Below, in pieces: positions 15,637 through 21,538 of a stretch of DNA of 21,538 nt. Positions within the stretch are counted from its first letter, which is position 1; each line of letters starts with the position of its first letter. The stretch is from a virus: positions 1 through 21,538 of IMG/VR virus record IMGVR_UViG_3300046011_000144; one strand, written 5' to 3'. The notes beneath the pieces are model-generated. The model searched no databases and had not been told where the DNA came from. It saw nothing but the letters and a program-made list of their open reading frames with translations. Position numbers and translations under genes: made by a program.

Positions 15637-15661
15637 TGTAAATACTCTTCTTTAGACAGGA

Positions 15662-15964
15662 TCACCAAGGAAGCCCGGTGGCAATTGGTGGATTCTTTTG
15701 AACCTCAATCTGTTGAAGTAGGTTACCCTCAACTTCACCTTTATCAATTGAATCCCAAACCCATGCCATAACGTCAGCTTCAGTTAGGTTTTGAAAAGGT
15801 ACAAACTCCAATGCGGCAGGGTCGGGGGTGAAGCCAGCAGTACCGTAGGAAGATGCACTGTGGTCCCCATCAACGGCAGATACAGCCCAGTGAGCCATAG
15901 TCACACCACCATCAACAGCGTTGCGTTCAAGTTGCGAGATGGTCCAAGTGATCGTTGCGGTCAT
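15662..15964 (-). CDS. Small conserved phage protein (DUF7936-like)
   Basis: A 100-residue protein. The pattern ITWTISQLERNAVDGGVTMAHWAVSAVDGDHSASSYGTAGF then FVPFQNLTEADVMAWVWDSID...NLLQQIEVQKNPPIATGLPW is a recurring small phage protein (opening with 'TW.I.qLdr', containing 'F.pf..LTe..V..Wvw', ending in 'P......LPW'). I know it as a conserved family of unknown function found near portal and tail fibre genes in many phages. The ATG overlaps the previous stop as ATGA, with AAGGTG 7 bases upstream. The conserved C-terminal half is probably a helical interface. Function is not assigned. Confidence 0.78.
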   Translation of the reverse strand: MTATITWTISQLERNAVDGGVTMAHWAVSAVDGDHSASSYGTAGFTPDPAALEFVPFQNLTEADVMAWVWDSIDKGEVEGNLLQQIEVQKNPPIATGLPW

Positions 15965-16173
15965 TCTGCGGCACCTTCTGTCAGGGATTCAGTCAGCATG
16001 TTCATAAAGGCGTTGCGGCCCACCTGAAGCTGGTCGAGGTTAAACTGAGTAGAACCGATCTTACGGTCCAAATCAGCGATGTGGTTGATAAGAACCTTCT
16101 GCTGATCGTTAAGTTGGTCTTCGGTATAGTCTTTATCGTTGATCGTGATGACGAATGGTTTTTTCTCGGCCAT
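15961..16173 (-). CDS. Small conserved phage protein (DUF6447-like)
   Basis: A 70-residue protein. It starts with MAEKKPFVITINDKDYTEDQLNDQ and continues as a helical hairpin (KVLINHIADLDRKIGSTQFNLDQLQVGRNAFMNMLTESL). The 'itI..k.Y....L.d..k.llnhi..Ld.ki....f.l.ql.v...af...L' pattern is shared by a family of small phage proteins without known function, often encoded next to the preceding type of small protein. A very strong AAGGAGG lies 6 bases before the ATG. It forms a coupled pair with the 100-residue gene through an ATGA overlap. Confidence 0.75.
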   Translation of the reverse strand: MAEKKPFVITINDKDYTEDQLNDQQKVLINHIADLDRKIGSTQFNLDQLQVGRNAFMNMLTESLTEGAAE

Positions 16174-16190
16174 CTTGATCCTCCTTTTTC

Positions 16191-18119
16191 TTAGCTAATA
16201 CGGTAAACAGTATAAGTGTTGGTTGCAGTCTTACGAACACGGAACATGCCACTTGTAGCCGCTGTAACGGCCATAGAACCTGTGAGGGTGAGGCCAGCAG
16301 CAGTACCAAGAGTTGCCGTCCCAGAACCCGTATTGATGACGGAAAAATCAAAGGACATATCAACTGGGAAAGTAGCAGGCACACCACCTTCAATCAGAGT
16401 TCCTGTCGGCATAGTTAGCGTGGCTAGAGCGCCCGTGTACTGGATGATCCCCGTCAGCAATTCTGCAATGGTCAGCGTTGCTGCTGCGGCCTTTGAGGTC
16501 TGTGCAGGCTGGTTCTTGTAGACCACACCAGTGGTGACGGTAGCGCCAGTGACGTGGAGCGGGGTAATGGGTGTGGTGTTGCCAATCCCCACGTTGCCCG
16601 TAGAGGTGATGTGCATCCGGTTTGTCGCATTGGTATAAAACGCAAGTGGAAATGCGCCCTGAGAAGCAACAAACGGCACATTCCCGTTAAGGCTCCCGAG
16701 CAACAAGTCAGAATCTACACCCGGCCCGAGTCTCGCAGCCACATTTGTTTGTGAGGAAACCGTTGTGCTGCCCAACACGCGGAGACGCACATCAGGGCTG
16801 CTTGTTCCGATGCCAACAAAGCCCGAAGAGTCGATCCGCATACGTTCACTAGTGGAAGACGCTCCATCAGCAGTCGTGCTGAACACCAGACGACCCGGCA
16901 TGTCGTTGGTGCCGGGGGTGCCATCAACAGCGGCTTCAATTGTTGCAGCAATTATAGGCGCAGTGCCGTCTGTCCCGTAGAATCTCATAACCCCCAGTTG
17001 ACGATTATTTGCAACCGCAGTGTTATCCCCAAAAGTCGTGCCGCCGCCGGTGACAAAACTGAAAATAGGTCTTGCAGCGTTGTAGGCATAAAATGTCTGA
17101 GCAAAAGCAGAGCTTGGGTTGGCGTCAACAGCAACAGCAGGGGCGGTGATGCCAGACCAAGCGGCATTATGCAAAACTTTTACCTTGCCGTCAGCCCCAA
17201 CCACAAAAGGCGAAGCATCTGGGCTAGTGCTATCCTCAACCACAAGAGCATCCCCGGCACCCGTCTGGGTGATTCGGACAGCAGGTTCAGTAGCGGAGGA
17301 CGAGAGAACATCGAGCCTTGCGGCAGGAGAACTCACCCCAATTCCTACGTTGCCCGCACCAGTGATCCTCATGCGCTCTGTGTTAGTCGTGCCAAAAATA
17401 AGTGGAGTAGAACCGTTCGTGCCGATAGTAGCATTAGTGCAATTCAAGAACCGCAGTGAGCCGAGGTTTGCCCTTGAGATACCAAACTGGGTTCCTGTCG
17501 AGTCAATCGGCCAATACTCAAGCGCGGTGGCCCTGAAATTATCAGAATAGTTGACTTCGGTCACAAGCACATTGGCGATAACGGTAGAAGACCGTGCGGC
17601 TGCTTGTAGACTGGCAGCGGGAGATGTTGTGCTAATCCCGACTAGGCCATCAGAGGTAATCCTCATGCGCTCAGCCCCACTCGTCTCCACCGTCATGGTG
17701 TCATTAGCAGGGAAACGAATGGCGGTGTTAGTGTCGCCAGAATGGACGATCTTGTCAATTACCGTAACATCTCCATTTGGGCCAATACGGAGTTGTTCAA
17801 CACCACCCAATGTGATTGCTAGGGTGTCTATAGTGGGTCTATAAATACCCGTGTTAGTGTCACTTGCGAAACTGATTGAAGGTAGGCTGGCAGACCCATT
17901 AGGAAAGAGTCCGTTACCTGACCCAACAATAGCAGAAGCTGTAGCTGCACTGGCTGCGGCAGCAACTGCACTAGCTGCGGCTGCGGAAGCATTAGCCTCT
18001 GTTTCTTGAACAACAACAGCTAGAGAAGCAGAATCTGTTGTACCAACACTAACAGTGATTGGATTTCTCGGTTGCATAGCCGAGATAAGATTGTTCGTGT
18101 TTGTGATCTCAAGGCTCAT
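16191..18119 (-). CDS. Fibre/appendage protein with ERMRI-type repeats
   Basis: A 642-residue, Ser/Thr/Gly/Ala-rich protein. The N-terminal region is followed by an Ala-rich probable coiled coil (about 38-65). At least five degenerate copies of a 'sERMRI.s.G.VGIGt.sP..rL.V' repeat lie at about 106-120, 148-170, 246-270, 423-448 and 498-520. This repeat is widespread in phage tail fibre and appendage shafts as a trimeric beta-helix-like unit. The C-terminus (GMFRVRKTATNTYTVYRIS) shows no self-cleaving chaperone signature. The start overlaps the upstream gene as ATGA. The location between terL and portal is unusual for a fibre, so it could be a head appendage as well as a tail fibre. Host receptor and attachment site cannot be read from sequence. 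Confidence 0.85.
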   Translation of the reverse strand: MSLEITNTNNLISAMQPRNPITVSVGTTDSASLAVVVQETEANASAAAASAVAAAASAATASAIVGSGNGLFPNGSASLPSISFASDTNTGIYRPTIDTLAITLGGVEQLRIGPNGDVTVIDKIVHSGDTNTAIRFPANDTMTVETSGAERMRITSDGLVGISTTSPAASLQAAARSSTVIANVLVTEVNYSDNFRATALEYWPIDSTGTQFGISRANLGSLRFLNCTNATIGTNGSTPLIFGTTNTERMRITGAGNVGIGVSSPAARLDVLSSSATEPAVRITQTGAGDALVVEDSTSPDASPFVVGADGKVKVLHNAAWSGITAPAVAVDANPSSAFAQTFYAYNAARPIFSFVTGGGTTFGDNTAVANNRQLGVMRFYGTDGTAPIIAATIEAAVDGTPGTNDMPGRLVFSTTADGASSTSERMRIDSSGFVGIGTSSPDVRLRVLGSTTVSSQTNVAARLGPGVDSDLLLGSLNGNVPFVASQGAFPLAFYTNATNRMHITSTGNVGIGNTTPITPLHVTGATVTTGVVYKNQPAQTSKAAAATLTIAELLTGIIQYTGALATLTMPTGTLIEGGVPATFPVDMSFDFSVINTGSGTATLGTAAGLTLTGSMAVTAATSGMFRVRKTATNTYTVYRIS

Positions 18120-18439
18120 CGTGTAATATCCTGCACAACTACAATCTCGAATGTCTCAGAAGAAACAACCGTACCAGTCAGTGAAAACTCAATATCACAA
18201 AAGAGGTTTGAGGCATAAGTCGTAATAGGCCACAAAGCTGTAAAAGATGCCGCACGAGTCACAGTAAATTCACCATTGGCAGCATTTGTCACAGTGACAA
18301 CCAGATTATCAACAAAAGTTTCTGTCCTAACCTGAGAGGCTATGATATAACCAGACAGGTTTACAGGGCTACCAGCAGCATCCCTCCAAACACAAGACAG
18401 CGTAAAGGTGTCTGCCCTTTTGTGATAAATCTGTGCCAT
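18116..18439 (-). CDS. Small beta-sheet phage protein, appendage adaptor-like
   Basis: A 107-residue protein. The pattern AQIYHKRADTFTLSCVWRDAAGSPVNLSGYIIASQVRTE, then NGEFTVTRAASFTALWPITTYASNLFCDIEFS, is typical of small phage proteins resembling the N-terminal immunoglobulin-like domain of baseplate-upper-type (BppU) proteins. In other phages they are encoded directly before a fibre gene. Here it is coupled to the ERMRI-repeat fibre gene by ATGA, so the two probably act together, this one perhaps anchoring the fibre to the virion. That link is inferred from order only. An AGGG-type site precedes ATG 18439 by about 6 bases. Confidence 0.8.
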   Translation of the reverse strand: MAQIYHKRADTFTLSCVWRDAAGSPVNLSGYIIASQVRTETFVDNLVVTVTNAANGEFTVTRAASFTALWPITTYASNLFCDIEFSLTGTVVSSETFEIVVVQDITR

Positions 18440-18447
18440 AGTGATCC

Positions 18448-19827
18448 CTATAATCTAGCCAGCAAGCCTTTTGCATCAGCATAGGCCAAATTGAGTTCAG
18501 GTTTAGCCACACCTTTGAGGGCAAGTTCAGTTACAGCCCAGACCATTGCATCAAGCCTGTCAGGTGAACCAATAGAACCTAGAGGCTCCCACTGGACCAT
18601 CTGATCTTCTAGGGCATCTAGACCCTTGACATGCTTTACCCGACCCCGTTCATAGAGGGCCGAGACAGGTTCTGCACGAGCGAACTTACCACGGGATGCG
18701 TGTACGAGTTTAATGGGGATAGTCTCATCTACACTCTTGAATGTGTAGCGAACCATCTCACCACCTTGGTTGCGTTCTGCAACAATACGATCAGCACCGT
18801 ACTCATTGTACAGTTCGATTGCTTTAGCAGCCCAACCTTCGGGGGAATATCTGTCTGTGGCATCTTGTAGGATATAGCAGACACCGTTGATGTCCTGTCC
18901 TGCCACAACAATACCAGTCATGTCACTTTCACTGTTAGCGGAAACAGCCGGATCGACTGATACCACAACACGAGCAAGTGTTTCTGCAAACTCTACGGGG
19001 TTATCAACTTCAACTTCACAAGTTGCTAGGAGTTGACGGTTCCACAAGGCACCAGAGGCTTCATCTAGGACTTCTGCATAGAGTTCCTGACGACCAAGGC
19101 GTGTGCCTTCATATTGAGATTTAACTGCTTCAATGTAGCTTGTAGCAAGGTTAGCAGAGTTATCGAATGTAGAACCGTAAGTCACAACAGTCTTAGGGTT
19201 CTTGAGAATGTCTCTAACGAGTTTTGTAGGCTTTGGCGTTGTGGTTACACAAATTTGTGGATGCTTACCTAGACGGAGACAGAATTGGAGCATATCCCAA
19301 GTGTCTCTGTCTTTATTCCAAGCAGCAAGTTCGTCACACCAAGCAACCTCAAACTGAGGACCACGAAGACGTTCAGGCTCTTCTGCGCTAAAGAACTGGA
19401 CGTAGGCACCATTCTCCCACGTCAAAAGACGTTTGGTTGGCGACCACAAAGGCTTACCTAGAGGCACACCTTTAAGGGTCTTGTCATTCTTCCAGCAACG
19501 AGCAAGGAAACCTGACTCACCGTTAATCATAACTCGTTCAATGTCGGAGTTGGTAGCAGCAATGGCAGCAATACGCTTATGGCCTTGCATCACTTTACCA
19601 CGGACCCACTCAACACCAGCACGGGTCTTACCGAAACCACGACCAGCATTGATGAACCAAGTGTTCCAGTCACCAACAGGGGCAATCTGTTGTGGTCTAG
19701 CCCAGAAGGGCCAATTGTAGAGGAGTTCTTCTGCTTTAGCTTGGGGAAGCTGCGACAACAAAGAAGTTAGGTCTTCACCCATAGCCCTTAGATCATCAGC
19801 ATGGATTGGAAGACCGTTCTTACTCAT
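18448..19827 (-). CDS. terL: Terminase large subunit
   Basis: A 459-residue DNA packaging motor. The ATPase half has a Walker A site AGRGFGKTR at 61-69, a Walker B site VAWCDE at 161-166 and the coupling motif TTTPKP at 195-200. The nuclease half has the RNase H-like acidic residues D292 (VVSVDPAV), E351 (VAERNQGG) and D423/D426 (SPDRLDAMVW). It belongs to the large Terminase_6-type group without an obvious lambda- or T4-like extra domain. The length is usual. The start ATG overlaps the terS stop by four bases (ATGA). All catalytic residues expected for packaging and headful or site-specific cutting are present. The packaging strategy cannot be decided from this sequence alone. Confidence 0.97.
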   Translation of the reverse strand: MSKNGLPIHADDLRAMGEDLTSLLSQLPQAKAEELLYNWPFWARPQQIAPVGDWNTWFINAGRGFGKTRAGVEWVRGKVMQGHKRIAAIAATNSDIERVMINGESGFLARCWKNDKTLKGVPLGKPLWSPTKRLLTWENGAYVQFFSAEEPERLRGPQFEVAWCDELAAWNKDRDTWDMLQFCLRLGKHPQICVTTTPKPTKLVRDILKNPKTVVTYGSTFDNSANLATSYIEAVKSQYEGTRLGRQELYAEVLDEASGALWNRQLLATCEVEVDNPVEFAETLARVVVSVDPAVSANSESDMTGIVVAGQDINGVCYILQDATDRYSPEGWAAKAIELYNEYGADRIVAERNQGGEMVRYTFKSVDETIPIKLVHASRGKFARAEPVSALYERGRVKHVKGLDALEDQMVQWEPLGSIGSPDRLDAMVWAVTELALKGVAKPELNLAYADAKGLLARL

Positions 19828-20210
19828 TCTTCTTGTTCTTCTACTTTTCTTTTACCAAGGAGTGCAAGAAGATCATCAATAGCCCCAGTGTCTTCTTTGA
19901 CTTCTTCGGGGTCAACTTCTTCAACCTTGATTGTCGGGTTCCAACCAGCCTTACTACGAAGGAAGAGTTCAGCAGCTTTAAGGTCGCCCTCAAGGGCTTT
20001 GTTGACAACAACATTACCTACTGCTTCTTGAATATCAGCCCTAGCTTCTGCAATGTCATTGCGGTAAGTCTTGTACATACCGTTCATGGAAGAGGGTGCA
20101 TGGTCATACTTCTGGATGTTATCCAAGATGACCTTCATTGCTACACCAGCCCGAATGGCCTTACGAATGTAGGTAGCAATGTGGAGATTGTGTTTCAGCT
20201 TCTCAGCCAT
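19824..20210 (-). CDS. terS: Terminase small subunit-like protein
   Basis: A 128-residue protein directly before terL and overlapping it by ATGA. I chose ATG 20210, since AGGTGA lies 6 bases upstream; an in-frame GTG at 20219 would add three residues and lie inside that ribosome site. The N-terminal part (HIATYIRKAIRAGVAMKVILDNIQKYDHAPSSMNGMYKTYRNDI) looks like a helix-turn-helix DNA-binding domain. A helical middle with VVVNKALEGDLKAAELFLRSKAGWNP follows, matching terS oligomerisation helices (the 'KA.eGD..A..f.L...gWn' pattern). The C-terminus is acidic (EEVDPEEVKED). It should bind the phage packaging site and regulate TerL. It is the first clear gene of the operon after the promoter at 20488-20516. 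Confidence 0.87.
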   Translation of the reverse strand: MAEKLKHNLHIATYIRKAIRAGVAMKVILDNIQKYDHAPSSMNGMYKTYRNDIAEARADIQEAVGNVVVNKALEGDLKAAELFLRSKAGWNPTIKVEEVDPEEVKEDTGAIDDLLALLGKRKVEEQEE

Positions 20211-20480
20211 ATCTATCACCTGTTAGCTGAAATTGAATTGGCGATCCGTTAGCACGATCTGAGTGGAACCAGACCATTATACCAACTGTTCAGTTACTTC
20301 TATACCGCGACGGATCAAGCGCGGTTGGTAGTAACCCGTTGGGGTGCGCTTGGGTTTACAGTCAGCATTGTTATCTGACTTTCCAGAAGGCGTAACAGGT
20401 CTTGTTAGAGTAGCAAACCACATCGGCACCCATTTCGTACTTAAATGATTCGGTGAGAGAATGTGATGGTTGTGGCTTGC
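20203..20480 (-). other. Leader of the structural operon, no confident gene
   Basis: From the expected transcript start (about 20481) to terS there are about 270 bases. They hold overlapping weak ORFs: 20 codons starting with ATG GGT GCC, 48 codons (20277-20423), and 24 codons from ATG 20277 (MVWFHSDRANGSPIQF...) that ends inside the terS start. The second and third overlap as TAATG, and the third overlaps terS by 8 bases. None has a good Shine-Dalgarno site. The stretch may be a translated leader, a binding site for TerS (pac or cos), or both. I see no long hairpin here. Confidence 0.5.
20277..20423 (-). CDS. Possible small protein in operon leader (weak)
   Basis: A 48-residue ORF from ATG 20423 (MWFATLTRPVTPSGKSDNNA then CKPKRTPTGYYQPRLIRRGIEVTEQLV). 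The frame is open further upstream to 20540, but that part overlaps the promoter and so cannot be translated from it. The basic, Tyr/Pro-containing middle looks protein-like, and its stop overlaps the next small ORF as TAATG. The ribosome site is poor (GGGTG-like, close to the ATG), and I recognise no family. It may be non-coding. Confidence is therefore low. Confidence 0.28.
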   Translation of the reverse strand: MWFATLTRPVTPSGKSDNNADCKPKRTPTGYYQPRLIRRGIEVTEQLV

Positions 20481-20487
20481 TTGTTGG

Positions 20488-20516
20488 TATATAGTTGTAC
20501 AGTTGGCTTTTGTCAA
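20488..20516 (-). promoter_or_regulatory. Sigma70-type promoter of the structural operon (P1)
   Basis: On the minus strand: -35 TTGACA (20516-20511), a 17-base spacer, -10 TATATA (20493-20488). Both elements and the spacing are close to the sigma70 consensus. Expected start about 20481, about 270 bases before terS. It is positioned to drive the packaging-head-tail operon. The spacer and -35 region are shared with the promoter at 21275-21303. Confidence 0.82.
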
Positions 20517-20519
20517 GGG
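20496..20519 (-). repeat. Shared 24-base promoter block, copy 1
   Basis: These 24 bases recur at 21283-21306 with a single mismatch (T/C on the plus strand). The block covers the -35 hexamer, three bases before it, and 15 of the 17 spacer bases. The spacer is not normally conserved between independent promoters, so it may be an operator or a duplicated promoter cassette. Confidence 0.85.
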
Positions 20520-20521
20520 GT

Positions 20522-20543
20522 AAAGTGATAAAAATATCACTTT
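20522..20543. repeat. Perfect inverted repeat, terminator or operator candidate
   Basis: AAAGTGATA (20522-20530) and TATCACTTT (20535-20543) are perfect complements with a 4-base AAAA loop. On the plus strand the stem is followed by a T-run (TTTATATTTT), as in a rho-independent terminator. On the minus strand the T-run is only three bases. It lies between the stop of the 170-residue gene (20558) and the -35 of the P1 promoter (20516), five bases upstream of that -35. It could end the upstream transcript or bind a regulator. Confidence 0.6.
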
Positions 20544-20557
20544 TTTATATTTTCCCC

Positions 20558-21070
20558 TCAGTTTCTGAACATTTCAGGCATTGTTGCATCCCATTCGTGC
20601 AGAATCTTCCCAGATTGCAACCAACGATCCCTCACTTCTATAGCCTCTTGTTTGCTATAGGTACGGTAGATAGCCTGTTCCGGCCCTCTCCTAACGACAA
20701 ACAATCTGTTCATCGAACCTACATAGATATGCTCTTCCTCAGTCTCATAGTACCGATTGACAGGATCATTGGCATCTTTCATGTACACTTGGTTGTATGG
20801 AACAACAACAAGGTTATCAGCTTTGAGATTGTAGATGTCCTTGTCCTTGTAGATAACCCTATCCTTGTCATCAATGTAGTCATTCTTGACAAACATGACA
20901 GCTACTCTAGCTAACCAGAACTTGACAATCTCTTTAGTTCCATCAACCCTATGAGAAAAGTCTCTCCCAATGAGGGTCTTGCCACTCCTCTTAGAAGTAA
21001 ACTCACCCTTCTCAGGGTCATAGTCCAACAAGTCCTTGATCTGGTCAATTGTGTAGCCTTTGTAGTCCAT
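20558..21070 (-). CDS. HNH-fold-like protein with altered catalytic position, possible regulator
   Basis: A 170-residue protein from ATG 21070, with AAGAGGA 9 bases upstream; ATG 21103 lacks a site. Residues 13-60 (DLLDYDPEKGEFTSKRSGKT...FWLARVAVMF) follow the N-terminal layout of phage HNH proteins (YdPetGef..k..G......HRLAw.f). Residues 71-94 (RVIYKDKDIYNLKADNLVVVPYNQ) align by eye with 'VnHiDGDk.NNr.eNL..vt..eN'. N81 and N86 are kept, but the His is Tyr 74. The C-terminal part is unassigned: RTYSKQEAIEVRDRWLQSG resembles an AP2-like or helical DNA-contact end of some HNH proteins. If the alignment is right, the nuclease is inactive, so DNA binding or regulation is possible. It sits between two related promoters. 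It could instead be a degraded homing nuclease. Confidence 0.72.
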   Translation of the reverse strand: MDYKGYTIDQIKDLLDYDPEKGEFTSKRSGKTLIGRDFSHRVDGTKEIVKFWLARVAVMFVKNDYIDDKDRVIYKDKDIYNLKADNLVVVPYNQVYMKDANDPVNRYYETEEEHIYVGSMNRLFVVRRGPEQAIYRTYSKQEAIEVRDRWLQSGKILHEWDATMPEMFRN

Positions 21071-21274
21071 ATCTCTAAGTCCTCTTGTTTGGTTGTTACC
21101 CATTACATAGGAACTCAGGTAGGATATGTCAATATAGGATACTATGATAAGTAAGGTTATCTCTATCTACCTCCGATATTACCTTATCTAGTGATCCTTA
21201 CACTCCTTCTATGGGAGATTCTGTACCATCTATCTTGTTAGTATATATTCAGGGGCGGGGGAAGGACTTTTTAG

Positions 21275-21303
21275 TATATGGGTGTACAGTTGGCTCTTGT
21301 CAA
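21275..21303 (-). promoter_or_regulatory. Sigma70-type promoter upstream of the HNH-like gene (P2)
   Basis: On the minus strand: -35 TTGACA (21303-21298), a 17-base spacer, -10 CATATA (21280-21275). An alternative -10 TATACT has 19-base spacing. Expected start about 21268, leaving a leader of about 200 bases before ATG 21070. Preceded by CACCC and sharing 23 of 24 bases with the corresponding part of P1. Confidence 0.72.
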
Positions 21304-21306
21304 GGG
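21283..21306 (-). repeat. Shared 24-base promoter block, copy 2
   Basis: Second copy of the block at 20496-20519, 787 bases away in the same orientation, with one mismatch. It includes TGTACA, a 6-base palindrome placed mid-spacer, a plausible half of a regulator site. Confidence 0.85.
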
Positions 21307-21438
21307 TGGAACTCAACTTTTTTTGTTTTTTTTGTAGAAATCTTACAAGTATTTGTTTTTTCTCTGTATTTTGTTGACCGATCAAATTTTTTCCTTTGGC
21401 TATGTAGCGGGTTACCCCCTACCGAATCACTCCGGCGC

Positions 21439-21467
21439 ATAATACTGGGGGTCCCAAGGGATGTCAA
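21439..21467 (-). promoter_or_regulatory. Sigma70-type promoter (P3)
   Basis: On the minus strand: -35 TTGACA (21467-21462), a 17-base spacer, -10 TATTAT (21444-21439). It shares the preceding TACCCC with P1 but not the spacer. It reads towards the HNH-like gene from about 165 bases upstream of P2, so it may be a tandem promoter for the same transcript. Confidence 0.68.
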
Positions 21468-21484
21468 GGGGTATTTTCGCCTGT

Positions 21485-21522
21485 GATAAATTTGCCACAG
21501 TGATCCGACAACGATAAATTTG
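21485..21522. repeat. Direct repeat GATAAATTTG, two copies upstream of P3
   Basis: GATAAATTTG occurs at 21485-21494 and 21513-21522, start-to-start distance 28 bases, ending 18 bases upstream of the P3 -35. Short A/T-rich repeats of this kind can be regulator sites, but two 10-base copies may also arise by chance. Confidence 0.45.
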
Positions 21523-21538
21523 TGCAAAAATTATCTTG

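Larger units (their letters stand above)
21071..21538 (-). other. Control region with promoters, no gene seen
   Basis: No convincing gene lies in this 468-base stretch. It is A/T-rich with poly-T blocks on the plus strand (about 21319-21332 and 21352-21362) and contains P2 and P3. A weaker TTGACA (21132-21127) followed by TATGTA at 17 bases, or TGTAAT at 19, could be another promoter just before the 170-residue gene. Minus-strand purine-rich runs around 21165-21195 have no start codon in a good context. Confidence 0.6.

Noticed and set aside
20424-20540. Upstream extension of the leader ORF in 20277-20540
   Set aside because: It runs through the P1 -10/-35 promoter, so it would not be in that transcript, and lacks a start in good context.
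21211-21486. 91-codon plus-strand ORF
   Set aside because: No ribosome site, made largely from poly-T tracts read as Phe/Leu/Val, and antisense to the control region.
21300-21527. 75-codon minus-strand ORF
   Set aside because: It overlaps promoters P2 and P3 and an A-rich tract, has no ribosome site and looks like chance.
1-21538. CRISPR array, tRNA or rRNA genes, insertion sequences
   Set aside because: No regular spaced repeats, no cloverleaf with a plausible anticodon arm that I could see, and no transposase ORF or terminal inverted repeats.

Overview
The window is a 21.5 kb piece of a tailed bacteriophage genome (or prophage), almost certainly a siphovirus. It holds the packaging, head, neck and tail module, and every gene I can support lies on the minus strand, so the module reads from right to left. 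The evidence is a TerL with Walker and nuclease motifs, a Mu gp29/SPP1-like portal, an XkdF-type prohead protease, an HK97-fold-type capsid protein, a tube-type major tail protein, a G/GT chaperone pair with a slippery site, and a tape measure of about 1200 residues. Three consensus-like sigma70 promoters suggest a Gram-negative, proteobacterial-type host, but nothing in the sequence identifies the host. No lysis, replication, integration, tRNA or CRISPR feature is visible.

Right end (about 20.2-21.5 kb): a control region. It has three minus-strand promoters (-10/-35 spans 21439-21467, 21275-21303 and 20488-20516). The last two share a 24-base block with one mismatch that covers the -35 element and most of the spacer, which hints at a shared regulator. 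Between them lies a 170-residue HNH-fold-like protein whose catalytic His position appears to be Tyr. An inverted repeat sits between its stop codon and the promoter of the structural operon. The leader of that operon carries weak small ORFs before terS.

Packaging and head (20.2 to 9.7 kb): terS, terL, a small beta-rich protein, a 642-residue fibre-like protein, two small conserved phage proteins, portal, a virion structural protein, a ChaB/XkdF prohead protease, an HNH endonuclease gene lying exactly between the protease and the scaffold-like protein, then decoration protein and major capsid protein.

Neck and tail (9.7 kb to 1): a hypothetical protein, head-tail adaptor, stopper-like protein, gp10-like protein, tail terminator, a small protein, major tail protein, a hairpin, tail chaperone G with its -1 frameshifted GT product, tape measure, a protein with a carbohydrate-binding-like module, and two fibre or adhesin-like genes, the last cut by the window edge.

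Genes are packed with ATGA/TAATG or other short overlaps, as expected for one long translationally coupled operon. Capsid, decoration and major tail protein genes have strong Shine-Dalgarno sites and a more G/C-rich codon choice than their neighbours, fitting high expression. Most of the window is a recognisable phage structural module. The less ordinary parts are the duplicated promoter module with its HNH-like neighbour, the HNH gene between protease and scaffold, and the fibre gene between terL and portal.
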